NCBI RefSeq assembly: GCF_011927905.1
Contig: NZ_JAATJL010000001.1
Span: 2,232,001 to 2,296,000 of the forward strand
Source of the DNA: Arthrobacter pigmenti
GTDB taxonomy: Bacteria > Actinomycetota > Actinomycetes > Actinomycetales > Micrococcaceae
Direction of reading: 5' to 3'
Length of the DNA: 64,000 nucleotides
Under the pieces are notes generated by a model. That model worked only from the letters and a program-made list of their open reading frames with translations, did not search any database and was not told where the DNA came from. This document shows, piece after piece, positions 1 to 10,104 of this stretch. Within the stretch, counting starts at the first letter, position 1. Each line of letters starts with the position of its first letter. The position numbers and the translations under genes were made by a program.

Positions 1-32
1 TGAAGATTGGCCGGGACGAACATGCCGGAATG

Positions 33-67
33 CAAAAAGTCCCGGAGAGAAACCTCTCCGGGACTTT
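33..67 (-). terminator. Intrinsic terminator of the initiator tRNA gene
   Basis: A perfect 14-bp stem (36-49 with 54-67) closes on the 4-nt loop AAAC. Read on the minus strand it is followed by a run of five Ts (positions 38-34). It begins 9 bases past the 3' end of the tRNA, so it is a textbook Rho-independent terminator for that gene. Confidence 0.93.
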
Positions 68-75
68 CCTTTACG

Positions 76-149
76 TTGCGGGGGCAAGATTTGAACTTGC
101 GACCTCTGGGTTATGAGCCCAGCGAGCTACCGAACTGCTCCACCCCGCG
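76..149 (-). tRNA. tRNA-fMet (initiator, anticodon CAU)
   Basis: The minus strand folds into a cloverleaf. The acceptor stem starts CGCGGGG, the anticodon loop is CTCATAA with anticodon CAT inside a GGG/CCC-capped stem, and the T-loop is TTCAAAT. The first acceptor base is C and opposes A rather than G, and three G-C pairs lead into the anticodon loop; both features mark bacterial initiator tRNA rather than elongator Met. CCA is not encoded (the 3' flank reads CGTAAAGG), so it must be added post-transcriptionally. A strong terminator follows. Confidence 0.95.
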
Positions 150-207
150 GCGGTGATACCTACGTTACCCGCCGCGGGATGGGATCACAAATCGAGCCCT
201 TGACGGC

Positions 208-3200
208 CTATTCGGTAGGCTCGCCGCCTGCTTCTGAAAGGCGGGTTTCGGCGTCGAGCGCGCGCTGGAGAGCCTGGTCGAGCCGCTCCTGCGCTTCGCC
301 GTACGCTGCGAAATCGCCTTCAGCCAGCGCTGCCTGCCCCTCCTGGATTGCCGCGTTTGCATCCTCAAGCGCCGCCCGCAGGTCCGCGGCGGGATCGCCC
401 GTACCTGGATCTGCAGGAGGCGTAGGCTCACCCGTGGGTTCCTCAGTCGGTTCCCCTGTGGGTTCCTCTCCGGCAGGGGGCGCCGCCGGATCATCCGGAG
501 TTTCGCCGACGTTCTCGCTATCGCCGGTCTCGGCACCCGAATCGCCCTGGAACACCTGATCCAACGCCTCAGCGAGGGTGGGCGCGAAGCCAACCTGTTC
601 ACCGAAGCTCACGAGTACGCGACGAAGGACAGGGAAAGACGAGTCACCCGAGGACTGGACAAATACCGGCTGCACATAAGCGATGCCGCCACCGATGGGG
701 AGAGTCAGCAGGTTACCGCTGATCACCTCGGAGGCGCCCTGACGCAGCAGGTTCAGCTCCTGCGAGACGTTGGTATCGGAGTTGAAGAGGTTTGCTGCCT
801 GGCCCGGACCGACGGCGGAGTCCTCACCGGAGGTATCGAGCAACCGCAAGGTGCCGTACGTCTCGGCCTTCACACCGTCCTCACCGGTCCCGGCATCTCC
901 ATCGGCAGCCAAAAAGCCGTACAGGATGTTCCGTGCCTGCTGCCCCTCGGGGACAAAGGGAATGAATGGCGTGGTCAGCGAGAAGCTTGCCGATTCCTGC
1001 TCGGGCATCTGGAGCGAGAGGTAGAACGGGGGCTGCTTGACCTCCTGCTCCTCCTCCTCAAGCGTTGGATCAACCGGGACTGTCCACGCCTCGCTGTTGT
1101 TGAAGAATGGCAAGGTTTCGGTCACGTGATACCGGGCCAGCAACTCGCGCTGGACCTTGAAGAGATCCTCCGGGTAACGCACGTGCGCCATCAAATCGGC
1201 CGACATTTCGCTGTACGGCTTCAGGGACGTGGGGTAGACCTTCTGCCACGCCTTGAGGATGGGGTCCTGATCGTCCCAGGCGTAAAGATCCACCGACCCG
1301 TCGTAGGCGTCGACTGTGGCCTTGACGGCATTGCGGATGTAGTTGACCTGCTCAGCGGGCAGTGCGGTGGCAACGCCCTCTGCAGTCAGCGAATCGACGG
1401 TCGCGGATTGAAGCTCCTGCTGCGTCGAATATGGGTACTCAGTGGTGGTGGTGTAACCCTCAATGATCCACTTCACTCGTCCATCAACGATGGCTGGATA
1501 GCTATTGCTGTCGAGTGTCAGATACGGAGCGATCTTCTCGACACGATCAACGGGGTCACGGTCGTAAAGGATCTGCGATTCCGAGTTCACCTGGTCTGAT
1601 AGCAACAGGTCCGTGGACTGGAACTTCAGTGCATACACCAGTCGATTGAAGAAGTTGCCGATCCGCGGCCCGCCATCCCCCTGGAAGGTACTGCGTGCCT
1701 CTTGGGTGGCACCTTCGGTCTCCGGCCGGTCGATCTCCTGCGGCGCTGCACCTTCCGGAGCACCCACGATCGAGTACTCGGGGGACTCATCCCCGAAGTA
1801 GATTCGCGGCTCGTAGGTACTCTCGTCGCCCAGGACACCCGTGGTTGGGATACCAGATTGGATGAATTCAGGCCGTCCATCCGGCTGCACCGTGGACCCA
1901 GCTGCGGCAACTACGCCGTAGCCGTGCGTGTAGAACACGTGCTCGTTGACCCAGCCGTCGGGCACACCCGCCGTGTTGAGTTCACGGACGGCAATGACGG
2001 TGTCCTCCACCTCCCCATCGATCTCGTAGCGGTCTACGTTGAGGATCTCCGGAAACTGGTAATACTGGCGGAACTGCTGCAACTGGCTGAATGCGTCGCT
2101 CACCAGGTTCGGGTCGAGCAGCCGAATGTTCGCAGTGGTCTCGCCGTCCGCGTTCAACGCGCCTTCCTGGGGAACTTCTTCGACGGGGTAATTATTGACC
2201 TGAACATCGTCGAGACCGTAGGCGGCGCGGGTCATCGTAATGTTGCTCTCGATGTACTGCTCCTCACGAGCGAACTCGTTGGGCTCCACCTGGACCCGCT
2301 GGATTATCCACGGGTACACGCCGCCGGCAAGGATGGCAGTGATGACCAGCATTGCGGTCCCGATGACCGGGAGCCGCCAGCGGCCGATCACGGCGGAGAC
2401 GATAAACAGTACGGCGACGATGACGGCGGCCGCAGCAAGGATCGCCTTCGTTGGAATCACCGCGTTCACATCGGTATAGAGGGCTCCTGTCCAATTGCCA
2501 TCGCTGCTGGTGACAGTGGCGTACCGATCGAGCCAGTAGTTCACTCCCTGCAGGATCAGGAACAGTGCTGCGAGGACCGCAATCTGTGTCCGCGCCGCAC
2601 GACTGGTGAACAGCCCCTTCTCCTCGAGTCGGATACCGCCGTACAAGTAGTGCGTGAGGATGGCGGCAATACCGCTGATCACCACGATGCTGATGAGGAA
2701 TCCAAGAAGGAAGCCGAGGAACGGCAAGGTGAAGACATAGAAGCCGATGTCCAGTCCGAACTCGGGGTCCACTTCTCCGAACGGCTCCGCGTTGAAGAAG
2801 AGGAGCATGGTTTCCCACTGCGAAGAAGCAGCGGTCCCGGCGAATGCGCCGAGAACAATCGGGATGCCGATCATCAGGAGCTTGCGGATCGGCTCGAGCT
2901 GGGCCTGGTAGCGGTTCAGGTTGTCCTGGACGTTGCTGTCCGGCGCATAAATGGGCCGGGAGCGGTACGCAATCCGCAGACTGAAGTAGACGCTCGCTCC
3001 CATGATCAGGAAGGCCGCGACAAACAAGCCGATCCGTGAGAGGTTCTCCGTCACGAAAACCTCGAGGAACCCCAACTGGTTGTACCAGAGCACGTCTGCA
3101 TACACCTGGGAGAAATACACGAATGCAACGACGAGCAGACCGAGCACGATCAGGGTGGGGACCAAAGGTCCGCGTCGCCGGTTTGGGGAGGAACTCGATT

Positions 3201-3243
3201 GGCTAGGCCTGCTGCTGAAGGGCCGGTCTGGTCCGGATGTCAC
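208..3243 (-). CDS. UPF0182 family integral membrane protein
   Basis: This 1011-residue protein belongs to UPF0182, a family of large actinobacterial and cyanobacterial membrane proteins of unknown biochemical function. About seven hydrophobic segments occupy the first ~320 residues; one runs just after the basic N-terminus ([18 protein letters not shown]). A long extracytoplasmic domain follows, containing the conserved family-type stretches around [14 protein letters not shown] and YTHGYGVV. The last ~100 residues are an acidic Pro/Glu/Thr-rich tail ending in a predicted helix. The start is GTG with GAGGTAAT just upstream. In M. tuberculosis the homologue Rv3193c also neighbours the PDZ/Lon-like protease gene, as here. 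Family assignment is firm; function is unknown. Confidence 0.93.
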   Translation of the reverse strand: MTSGPDRPFSSRPSQSSSSPNRRRGPLVPTLIVLGLLVVAFVYFSQVYADVLWYNQLGFLEVFVTENLSRIGLFVAAFLIMGASVYFSLRIAYRSRPIYAPDSNVQDNLNRYQAQLEPIRKLLMIGIPIVLGAFAGTAASSQWETMLLFFNAEPFGEVDPEFGLDIGFYVFTLPFLGFLLGFLISIVVISGIAAILTHYLYGGIRLEEKGLFTSRAARTQIAVLAALFLILQGVNYWLDRYATVTSSDGNWTGALYTDVNAVIPTKAILAAAAVIVAVLFIVSAVIGRWRLPVIGTAMLVITAILAGGVYPWIIQRVQVEPNEFAREEQYIESNITMTRAAYGLDDVQVNNYPVEEVPQEGALNADGETTANIRLLDPNLVSDAFSQLQQFRQYYQFPEILNVDRYEIDGEVEDTVIAVRELNTAGVPDGWVNEHVFYTHGYGVVAAAGSTVQPDGRPEFIQSGIPTTGVLGDESTYEPRIYFGDESPEYSIVGAPEGAAPQEIDRPETEGATQEARSTFQGDGGPRIGNFFNRLVYALKFQSTDLLLSDQVNSESQILYDRDPVDRVEKIAPYLTLDSNSYPAIVDGRVKWIIEGYTTTTEYPYSTQQELQSATVDSLTAEGVATALPAEQVNYIRNAVKATVDAYDGSVDLYAWDDQDPILKAWQKVYPTSLKPYSEMSADLMAHVRYPEDLFKVQRELLARYHVTETLPFFNNSEAWTVPVDPTLEEEEQEVKQPPFYLSLQMPEQESASFSLTTPFIPFVPEGQQARNILYGFLAADGDAGTGEDGVKAETYGTLRLLDTSGEDSAVGPGQAANLFNSDTNVSQELNLLRQGASEVISGNLLTLPIGGGIAYVQPVFVQSSGDSSFPVLRRVLVSFGEQVGFAPTLAEALDQVFQGDSGAETGDSENVGETPDDPAAPPAGEEPTGEPTEEPTGEPTPPADPGTGDPAADLRAALEDANAAIQEGQAALAEGDFAAYGEAQERLDQALQRALDAETRLSEAGGEPTE

Positions 3244-3430
3244 TATTACCTCATCGTTGGCTGTACGGAGTCACGCTGCGTGGGCATATGGATGCGCCCT
3301 CAAGCGCAACCCCCATCGTTCTTCATTCTGCCTTGTCCACGTCTGGGCGGGCCAATTCGGTTCCGGCCCAGGGGCAGCGAGGCGCGATCGACACTGAATC
3401 GTGTCCTAATTCAGGAAAGGAAGCGAAACA

Positions 3431-4534
3431 TCAGCTCTCGCAGGATGCAAGCTGGGCGCCGTCGTCGTTCTCTGCCCCCAGGGTGCGGACAGCGTCCACC
3501 GCATCATCGAGGGTCTGCACGCGCACCACGCGCAGGCCGTCGGGTACGTGGCCGACAACCTCTTCGCAATTCGCAGCCGGTGCCAGGAAAACCTCGGCTC
3601 CGGCGTCGCGCGCGCCGATGAGTTTCTGGCGGATTCCACCAATGGGGCCCACGTTGCCCGACGAGTCGATGGTTCCGGTTCCGGCGAAGTGCTCCCCACC
3701 GGTCAGCTCCCCCTCGGTGAGCTTGTCCACGATGCCCAGCGCGAACATCATGCCCGCTGACGGGCCACCGACGTTGTTCAGCGCGACGTCGACGTCGAAG
3801 GGGAACTGGAACTCGGACATCAGGAACACGCCGAGTTGGTAGTCGCCGGTCTCCGACTCGATCGGTGTGACTGTCTCGATAACCTCCCCGCCTTCACGCA
3901 GGACCGTGATTTCGACGCTCTCCCCGCCGGCTGCGTTGAGCGCGTCCTTCAACGGCTCCAATGACTCGATCGGCTCGCCATTGATGGCTACCAGCACGTC
4001 CCCCTCCTGCAGGATGCCCTCCGACGCAGAATCCTGTGCCAGCCCGACAACTGACAGCGTTTCTTCATAGGGAACTTCAAGGTGCGAGAGGGCGGCAGCG
4101 ACGGCCGACTCCTGCGACGAGGTCATGGCCGCAGCGTTGCGCTCCTCGATATCGGATTCGGAAACATCCGGCGGGTAGACCAGTTCACGGGGAGTTACCG
4201 CCTGTGCAGGATCTGCCCACGCGCGAAACGCGTCGAAGATACTGACCGGCTGTCCGGGACTGCCCGATACGAACACCGTTGTCAGGTCCAGACCTCCGCT
4301 GGTCGGGTAGGTTTCGCGCCCGTCCACGCTGATCAACGGCTCCGAGTCAATCTGGCCGATGGTGTTGAACGTCGGGCCCGGAGATTCGATGACATACGGC
4401 GCCGGCAATGTCACCGCTGCCACGCCCAACCCCGCCGCGAGTAGACCAGACGCCCACATCACCGTGAAGCGGGGATCACGTTTCCGGGGGCCGTGGTCAG
4501 GCTGGATCGTGTCCTGGGAAAGCGGCTGGGTCAA
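3431..4534 (-). CDS. Lon-like membrane-anchored PDZ/S16 serine protease
   Basis: This is a 367-residue YlbL/Rv3194c-type protease. One N-terminal transmembrane anchor (about residues 26-44) is followed by an extracytoplasmic region, a PDZ domain (about 155-218) and a C-terminal Lon (S16) proteolytic domain. The catalytic dyad is visible as Ser259 in GGPSAGM and Lys304 in GGIRQK. The family is thought to process or degrade envelope proteins, but the substrate here cannot be read from sequence. The start is ambiguous because the frame stays open far upstream. TTG at 4534 was chosen because AAAGG lies 8 nt before it; GTG at 4543 is the alternative. The gene is transcribed toward the UPF0182 gene and divergently from the zincin gene. 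Confidence 0.9.
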   Translation of the reverse strand: MTQPLSQDTIQPDHGPRKRDPRFTVMWASGLLAAGLGVAAVTLPAPYVIESPGPTFNTIGQIDSEPLISVDGRETYPTSGGLDLTTVFVSGSPGQPVSIFDAFRAWADPAQAVTPRELVYPPDVSESDIEERNAAAMTSSQESAVAAALSHLEVPYEETLSVVGLAQDSASEGILQEGDVLVAINGEPIESLEPLKDALNAAGGESVEITVLREGGEVIETVTPIESETGDYQLGVFLMSEFQFPFDVDVALNNVGGPSAGMMFALGIVDKLTEGELTGGEHFAGTGTIDSSGNVGPIGGIRQKLIGARDAGAEVFLAPAANCEEVVGHVPDGLRVVRVQTLDDAVDAVRTLGAENDDGAQLASCES

Positions 4535-4834
4535 GAGTGTCACCTTTGGAATAGGAGCGAACCCGTTACCGGCGTGCGGCAGCAGGGCATCACAAGTCAA
4601 GCGTACAAGCCGCGGCGCAGGTTCCCGGGTGGGAATGTGCGCGGACAGTACCTCTTGCCCCGTTGGGCTTTGCCTAGAGCGAACTGAAGTGCGGGGCGCG
4701 GGACAACACCGAACGCTGACGGTAACGTGTGAGTCCCGACCGACTTTGAGCTCCGGGTATCCGCGAACTTCGCCCGGACCGTCTTCCCAATCACCCCTGA
4801 ACCGCACCATTTACACCTAGGACCGGTGGTATCG
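4535..4834. other. Divergent intergenic region, about 300 bp
   Basis: This is non-coding space between the Lon-like protease (minus) and the DUF2342 zincin (plus). It should hold both promoters, but no convincing -35/-10 pair, operator palindrome or RNA gene stands out. The minus-strand frame of the protease remains open across most of it. The predicted residues there do not look like a signal peptide or domain, so it is treated as untranslated. Confidence 0.4.
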
Positions 4835-6316
4835 ATGAGTTCCAACCCGTCGAACAACGACGACGACACCCCCAAGGATCCCCTCTCCGAGATGCTGGAG
4901 CGGCTCATGGGCGGCAACATGCAGGGCATGGATCCGAAGGAGATCGCGAAGGCGGCCGGCCTGCCGAACGATCCCCAGACCATGGCCATGATGATGCAGC
5001 AGGTCCAGGCAATGTTCTCCGCCCAGTCGGAAGGCCCGGTGAACTGGACCCTTGCCCGCGAACAGGCCAGGCGGGCAGCTGCCACAGGCGGGGATCCCTC
5101 CGTCAGCAGCAAGGAACAGCGGGAAGTTGATGACGCCCTGCGCCTCGCCGAGATGTGGCTGGATCCCGTCACGGACTTTCCGGCGACTGCCCTGCTCGGC
5201 CGTGCATGGTCCCGCGCCGAGTGGGTGGAAGCAACAATGGGAACCTGGCAACGCCTCACGGAGCCGGTCGCCACGAGTATCGCCCTCGCCCTCTCCAACG
5301 CCATCACCGAGCAGATGCCCGAAGAGATGAAAACCATGATGGGCGGCGCCGCGTCGATGCTGCAGAACATGGGCGGAGCGATGTTCGGAATGCAGCTCGG
5401 GCAGGCTGTCGGAGCCCTGTCCCGCGATGTCGTCAGTTCTACGGACATCGGCATCCCGCTGGCCGAAAACAGCATGGCCCTGTTGCCAGCCAACGTTGCC
5501 TCGTTCGGCGAAGGCCTGGACATTCCGGACGAAGATATCCGGCTCTTCCTGGCCACGCGGGAGGCAGCGCACGTGCGTCTGTTCACCCACGTGCCATGGC
5601 TGACCGGCCACCTGCTGGGTGCGATCGAAAGCTTCGCTCGAGGTATCCACATTGATATGTCGAAGATTGAGGATGTCGCAAGGGACATCGACCCGTCCAA
5701 CCCCGAGTCCGTGCAGGCGGCCCTGTCCCAGGGGGTATTCATGCCTGAGCGCACGCCCGCGCAGGATGCTGCACTTGCCCGGCTGGAGACCACGCTCGCC
5801 CTGGTCGAGGGCTGGGTGGATGAGCTCACTGCGGCAGCCACCGTCAACCTCCCCTCCTCCGTTTCCCTCCGCGAAATGGTACGACGACGGCGGGCCACCG
5901 GCGGGCCGGCGGAAAACGCCTTCGCCTCCCTCGTTGGCCTGGAATTGCGGCCCCGCCGGCTGCGGGACGCGGCCGCGCTGTGGGAACAGCTCCTCGGGGA
6001 ACGCGGGATTGCCGGACGCGACGCGATCTGGCAACACCCTGATCTTCTCCCCACCCCCGAGGACCTCGACGACCCGGCTGGCTTCAGCAAGCGGCGCCAA
6101 CTCGCGGAATCGGCAGACGCCGACGTCGATGCCGCTCTGCAGAAGCTACTCGACGGCGGGTTCGACTCACCAGCCGGTTCCTCCCAAAATGAGCCGGGAA
6201 CCGCCGGGCCAGATGGCGGCGATGCCAGCCCCAACGGTGAGGATTCAGCACCCGACACCGGTTCCGAAGACGGGGACGAGGACCAGCCGAAGAACGACGA
6301 CGGCCCGCGCAGCTAG
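4835..6316 (+). CDS. DUF2342 / Zincin_2 family putative metallohydrolase
   Basis: This 493-residue protein matches the actinobacterial Zincin_2 (DUF2342) family, homologous to M. tuberculosis Rv3195. The N-terminus has the typical MLERLMGG and Met-rich segment. The core carries the family signature TREAAHVRLFTHVPWL followed by HLLGAIESFARGI. A conserved GLELRPRRLRDAAALW block lies near residue 370. The C-terminus (after ~445) is an acidic, low-complexity tail. The fold is predicted zincin-like, but the classical HExxH is not seen at the signature, so protease activity is uncertain. ATG 4835 is used; an in-frame GTG three codons upstream is possible. Confidence 0.87.
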   Translation: MSSNPSNNDDDTPKDPLSEMLERLMGGNMQGMDPKEIAKAAGLPNDPQTMAMMMQQVQAMFSAQSEGPVNWTLAREQARRAAATGGDPSVSSKEQREVDDALRLAEMWLDPVTDFPATALLGRAWSRAEWVEATMGTWQRLTEPVATSIALALSNAITEQMPEEMKTMMGGAASMLQNMGGAMFGMQLGQAVGALSRDVVSSTDIGIPLAENSMALLPANVASFGEGLDIPDEDIRLFLATREAAHVRLFTHVPWLTGHLLGAIESFARGIHIDMSKIEDVARDIDPSNPESVQAALSQGVFMPERTPAQDAALARLETTLALVEGWVDELTAAATVNLPSSVSLREMVRRRRATGGPAENAFASLVGLELRPRRLRDAAALWEQLLGERGIAGRDAIWQHPDLLPTPEDLDDPAGFSKRRQLAESADADVDAALQKLLDGGFDSPAGSSQNEPGTAGPDGGDASPNGEDSAPDTGSEDGDEDQPKNDDGPRS

Positions 6317-6337
6317 TGGTTATTCCCGGCCACGGCC

Positions 6338-6877
6338 CTAACGGCCGCTCAGGCCGTGGTCGGCGGCGAAGGCTGCGCCCTGCAGGAACGCCTTCGCGGT
6401 TTCGGTGTGCGGGTACGCCTTGAGTAGTGCCCAGAACCGGCTGTTATGCGATGGTTCGATCAGATGCGCCATCTCGTGAAGGATGACGTAGTCAACAACC
6501 CATTCGGGCATGCCCTGCAGCTTGTGGGAGAGTCTGATGGCGCGGGCGACGGGCGTTGCCGAACCCCAGCGTGAATTCTGGTTAGTGACCCACCGGATGC
6601 TGTCCGGGAGGCCCTTACCGGCGAGGTAGCGGGTAGACAGTTCTGCGGCACGGACGGTCAACGCCGACTCTGATTCCGCGGGACGCACCGATTTTGCGTG
6701 CAGCTTCGCGACCATGCGCTCGACCCACTGCTGCTCCTGCCGGCGCGTAAACGTTGCGGGAATGGACACCACAGCGACACCGTCCCGCAGATCTACGCTG
6801 ACGGTGCGTCGCCGACGGGCAGAACGCCGAACCTCAACAGGAAACCGGTTGCGCTGGTTCGAGATTTCATCGCTCAT
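6338..6877 (-). CDS. YgjP/SprT-like (DUF45) zinc metallopeptidase
   Basis: This 179-residue protein has the YgjP-like metallopeptidase arrangement. The zinc-binding and catalytic motif is HEMAH (His134, Glu135, His138), followed by EPSHNSRFW, in which His144 is a plausible further ligand. Upstream is the family block NQNSRWGSATPVARAIRLS. No signal peptide or membrane segment is present, so it is cytoplasmic. Substrate is unknown. The gene converges on the DUF2342 gene with 21 bp between stop codons and lies 26 bp downstream... of the uvrD2 start side in reverse order: it is the gene upstream-facing neighbour whose stop faces DUF2342 and whose start faces the uvrD2 stop. Confidence 0.85.
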   Translation of the reverse strand: MSDEISNQRNRFPVEVRRSARRRRTVSVDLRDGVAVVSIPATFTRRQEQQWVERMVAKLHAKSVRPAESESALTVRAAELSTRYLAGKGLPDSIRWVTNQNSRWGSATPVARAIRLSHKLQGMPEWVVDYVILHEMAHLIEPSHNSRFWALLKAYPHTETAKAFLQGAAFAADHGLSGR

Positions 6878-6903
6878 GGGTTCCGACCCGCGTTTGCTGA
6901 CGT

Positions 6904-9009
6904 TCAGTTTTGATCGCCGAGGACATCCAGCACCGACTCTCCGTAACGCTCGAGCTTGGCTGGCCCGACACCAGCGAGTTCGGCCAGCTTCGTCAGCGAG
7001 TCAGGGCGCGCTTCGGCGATGGCGACGAGGGTGGCGTCGGTGAATACGACGAACGCAGGGACGTCGGCCTCACGCGCTGCCTGCAGACGCCACGAACGCA
7101 GGGCTTCGAAGGTCTCCTCGCTGTAGTTCGCCGGACAATCCTGGCAGCGGCCGATCTTCCGCTCGGCACCGGTTCCCAGCACTTTTCCGCAGGATCGGCA
7201 GTGCGCGGGAGCGGCCACTTTTCGCTGACGCTTCGCCGCAGGCTCCCGGAACGTCCGCCTGCCTTCCGTTTCGGGGCGCAGACCGTCGAGGAACCGTGAA
7301 GGCTTCCGGGATGCACGGCCGCCCGGTGTCCGGGACGTAGACCAGGAAAGGGCCAGGTGTTTCCGTGCCCGCGTGATTCCGACGTAGAGCAGCCGCCGTT
7401 CCTCATCGACGGCGTCCGGTGTGTCCGCGAAGGATATGGGCATGAGCCCTTCGCTGAGCCCCACCAGAAACACCGCGTCCCATTCAAGGCCCTTCGCCGA
7501 ATGCAACGAAGCGAGCGTGACACCCTGCACCGTCGGAGCGTGCTGAGCGGCCGCCCGTTCCTCCAGCTCCGCCACGAAATCCTGCAGGGTGAAGCCCTGC
7601 TCTGAACGCGCTGACTGCAGTTCGTCCGCAAGGGAAACCAGCGCGGCCAACGATTCCCACTTTTCCCGGACAGCGCCGGAACTCTGCGGCGCTTCACGGG
7701 TATAGCCCAACGAGGCCAGGACATCGCGCACCAACTGGGGGACGTCGTCGTCGTTCGCTGTGCGGGCCGCCGCGCGAAGCTGAAGGAGGCTGTCCCGAAC
7801 CTCACGACGGGCGAAGAACCTCTCCCCACCCCGAAGCTGGTAACCGATCCCCGCTGCGGCGAGCGCCTGCTCGTACGCTTCTGACTGGCCGTTGGTCCGG
7901 TACAGCACCGCGATTTCGCTGGCGAGCACTCCTTCGTTGAGCAGGACGCTGATGCGCCGGGCAACATCGGCGGCCTCGGCTTCGTCATCACTGCATTCGG
8001 TGAAGGTGGGCGCCGGGCCCGCGGGGCGCTGTGCGATGAGCTGGAGCGGAGTTGCCCAGGTGCCGCGGTTTCCACGGCGTTCTCCCTCCGCCGTGCGTGC
8101 GGCAAGCAGCGAGTTCGCCAGATGGACGACCTGCGGTGTCGAACGGTAGTCGCGCACCAGTTTGATGACCTGCGCCTGCCGGTGCCGGGCGGTGAATTCG
8201 AGCAGGTGGGTGCTCGTTGCTCCGGTGAAGGAGTAGATGGTCTGGCTCGCGTCCCCCACCACGCACAGCTCCTCCCGCTCCCCCAGCCACAGGTCAAGGA
8301 GCCGCTGCTGGAGGGGTGAAACGTCCTGGTACTCGTCCACCACGAAGTGCCGGTATTGCGACCGGACCGTTGCCGCAACCTTCTCGTCCTCCTGGAGGAT
8401 GCCCACAGTAATCAGCAGCACGTCCTCGAAGTCGATCACGTTGCGGTCCACCTTGAGGTCCTCATAGGCAGCGAACAGGCGGGTCACCGTGGTTGGATCC
8501 ATGCCGGCCGGCTCGGCGCGACCGACAGCGGCTTCAGCATACGTATCGGGCGTGAGCATCGACACCTTTGCCCATTCGATCTCCGCCGCCAGGTCGCGGA
8601 TGCTCGCCCGGTCGGTGCTGAGGCGCAATCGCCGGGACGCCTCCGCAATGAGCTGTGCCTTGTGGTCCACGAGGGCCGGGAGGGAGCCACCCACCGCCTG
8701 CGGCCAGAAGTACTGCAATTGCCGAAGGGCTGCGGCATGGAAGGTCCGGGCCTGTACGCCTTGCGCTCCGAGATCCCGCAGCCGGGTTCGCATCTCCGCC
8801 GCCGCCCGCGCTGTGAAAGTCACTGCAAGTACTTGCTGCGGCTTGTACACCCCGCTGTGCACGCCGTAGGCGATGCGGTGGGTGATGGCGCGCGTCTTGC
8901 CGGTTCCGGCTCCCGCGAGCACGCACAACGGTCCGGTCAGCTGTGACGCGACGGCCCGCTGTTCATCGTCCAACCCGGACAGAATCTGTTCCTCGACCGA
9001 ACTCTCCAC
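6904..9009 (-). CDS. uvrD2: ATP-dependent DNA helicase UvrD2 (superfamily 1A, HRDC)
   Basis: A 701-residue SF1A helicase. Walker A is AGAGTGKT (residues 32-39), motif II is DEYQD, motif III is GDASQTIYSF, and motif VI is VGITRARKHL. After the motor comes a four-cysteine cluster (CRSC ... CQDC, about residues 603-625) and a C-terminal HRDC domain. That combination is the hallmark of actinobacterial UvrD2 rather than UvrD1/PcrA. The family unwinds 3'-tailed duplexes in DNA repair and is essential in mycobacteria. GTG start shares one base with the nudC stop codon (TAGTG), so translation is coupled to nudC. Confidence 0.95.
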   Translation of the reverse strand: MESSVEEQILSGLDDEQRAVASQLTGPLCVLAGAGTGKTRAITHRIAYGVHSGVYKPQQVLAVTFTARAAAEMRTRLRDLGAQGVQARTFHAAALRQLQYFWPQAVGGSLPALVDHKAQLIAEASRRLRLSTDRASIRDLAAEIEWAKVSMLTPDTYAEAAVGRAEPAGMDPTTVTRLFAAYEDLKVDRNVIDFEDVLLITVGILQEDEKVAATVRSQYRHFVVDEYQDVSPLQQRLLDLWLGEREELCVVGDASQTIYSFTGATSTHLLEFTARHRQAQVIKLVRDYRSTPQVVHLANSLLAARTAEGERRGNRGTWATPLQLIAQRPAGPAPTFTECSDDEAEAADVARRISVLLNEGVLASEIAVLYRTNGQSEAYEQALAAAGIGYQLRGGERFFARREVRDSLLQLRAAARTANDDDVPQLVRDVLASLGYTREAPQSSGAVREKWESLAALVSLADELQSARSEQGFTLQDFVAELEERAAAQHAPTVQGVTLASLHSAKGLEWDAVFLVGLSEGLMPISFADTPDAVDEERRLLYVGITRARKHLALSWSTSRTPGGRASRKPSRFLDGLRPETEGRRTFREPAAKRQRKVAAPAHCRSCGKVLGTGAERKIGRCQDCPANYSEETFEALRSWRLQAAREADVPAFVVFTDATLVAIAEARPDSLTKLAELAGVGPAKLERYGESVLDVLGDQN

Positions 9010-9971
9010 TACGGCCTCCCGGCGGCAGGCTCTTCATCCAGCGGACCGCCGTACCAATGCTCGATCAAAGCCCGCGCAATGGATGCCCCTGAGGCAATCG
9101 AGATGCGTTCCGCCTTCACCTGCTCAAAGATCTCGGCCCTGCTGAACCAGCGCACGTCCTTGATTTCGACGCCGTCCGGAACCGGCTCCGCGTGCGCAGC
9201 TTTGGCGGTGAAACCCAGCATCAGGGACGCCGGGAACGGCCAGGGCTGCGAACCCAGGTACTGCGGTGAGTGCACTACGATCCCGGATTCTTCCTCCACC
9301 TCCCGGATAACCGCGGCTTCCAGCGATTCCCCCGGTTCGACGAAACCCGCGAGGGTGGAATACCTGTTGTCCGGCCACGCCGTTGACGAGCCGAGCAGTA
9401 ACCGGTCTTCCTCATCAGTCACCGTCACGATGATCGCCGGATCTGTTCGGGGGTAGTGCAGGCTCTCGTCCGCCGGACACCGGCGCACCCACCCACCTTC
9501 CGTGGGTTCAGTGCGCTGGCCGCAGCGCGGACAGTGGGTGTGGTTGGCGTGCCAGTTCGAAATTGCGACTGCTTCGACCAGGAGCCCGGCTTCCTGGGTT
9601 ACCAGCACTGAAGCCGCCGTGCGCAACCCCAGCCAGCTGTCCTCCGGTGCAATGGAGGCCTGCGGACTCTGATGCTCGACGAGAACGATGTGGGTTCCTG
9701 CCGGAACCTCAGGGTCAGCTTCGACGGTGCTTCCAAGGTAGATCGGATTCGCCGGACGCTCCACCTCCGCTGCACTTTGCAGCAGCAACCGGTTCTCACG
9801 CACGGCGGCGCGCTGGTCCGCCAAGTGGAGAACACGGGTTTCCGGTTGCTCCCACAGCCGGTCGAAAAGCTCGGGAGCCATCCGCAGCGCCGACCCGCGG
9901 TCGGCTGTCCCCCGCGCCAAAGGCAGGGATCCGAGGGGTGGAAGGCTGGAGATGCCTACTGCTTGGCTCAT
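9009..9971 (-). CDS. nudC: NAD(+)/NADH pyrophosphatase NudC (Nudix)
   Basis: A 320-residue Nudix hydrolase of NudC type. Zinc-ribbon cysteines are visible at 147, 150 and 165. The Nudix box runs from Gly209 through GFVEPGE and REVEEESG (about 209-231), and the NudC signature SQPWPFPAS is near 251-259. NudC cleaves NAD(H) to NMN(H) and AMP and removes NAD caps from RNA. The ATG at 9971 was chosen over a longer frame because the protein aligns from MSQAV and the upstream part overlaps the divergent phosphotransferase gene. It forms an operon with uvrD2, the arrangement also known from mycobacteria (Rv3199c-Rv3198c). Confidence 0.94.
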   Translation of the reverse strand: MSQAVGISSLPPLGSLPLARGTADRGSALRMAPELFDRLWEQPETRVLHLADQRAAVRENRLLLQSAAEVERPANPIYLGSTVEADPEVPAGTHIVLVEHQSPQASIAPEDSWLGLRTAASVLVTQEAGLLVEAVAISNWHANHTHCPRCGQRTEPTEGGWVRRCPADESLHYPRTDPAIIVTVTDEEDRLLLGSSTAWPDNRYSTLAGFVEPGESLEAAVIREVEEESGIVVHSPQYLGSQPWPFPASLMLGFTAKAAHAEPVPDGVEIKDVRWFSRAEIFEQVKAERISIASGASIARALIEHWYGGPLDEEPAAGRP

Positions 9972-10104
9972 GGTTCTACGGTACGATCCCGCGCCCCCAA
10001 AAAGACATTCGGAGGATCGATCTGGAGGAATAGTGGGACGCGAGCGGCGACTCGCCGTCGTCGTACCTTCGAGGCGACGGGTCAGCGCCCTTACGGTTGA
10101 GAGT

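Noticed and set aside
1702-3039. 445-residue plus-strand open frame
   Set aside because: It lies fully antisense to the well-supported UPF0182 gene, has no recognisable domain and is an artefact of high GC content.
4597-6258. 553-residue minus-strand open frame opposite the DUF2342 gene
   Set aside because: Ser/Arg/Ala-rich composition without motifs; the plus strand encodes a clear conserved family.
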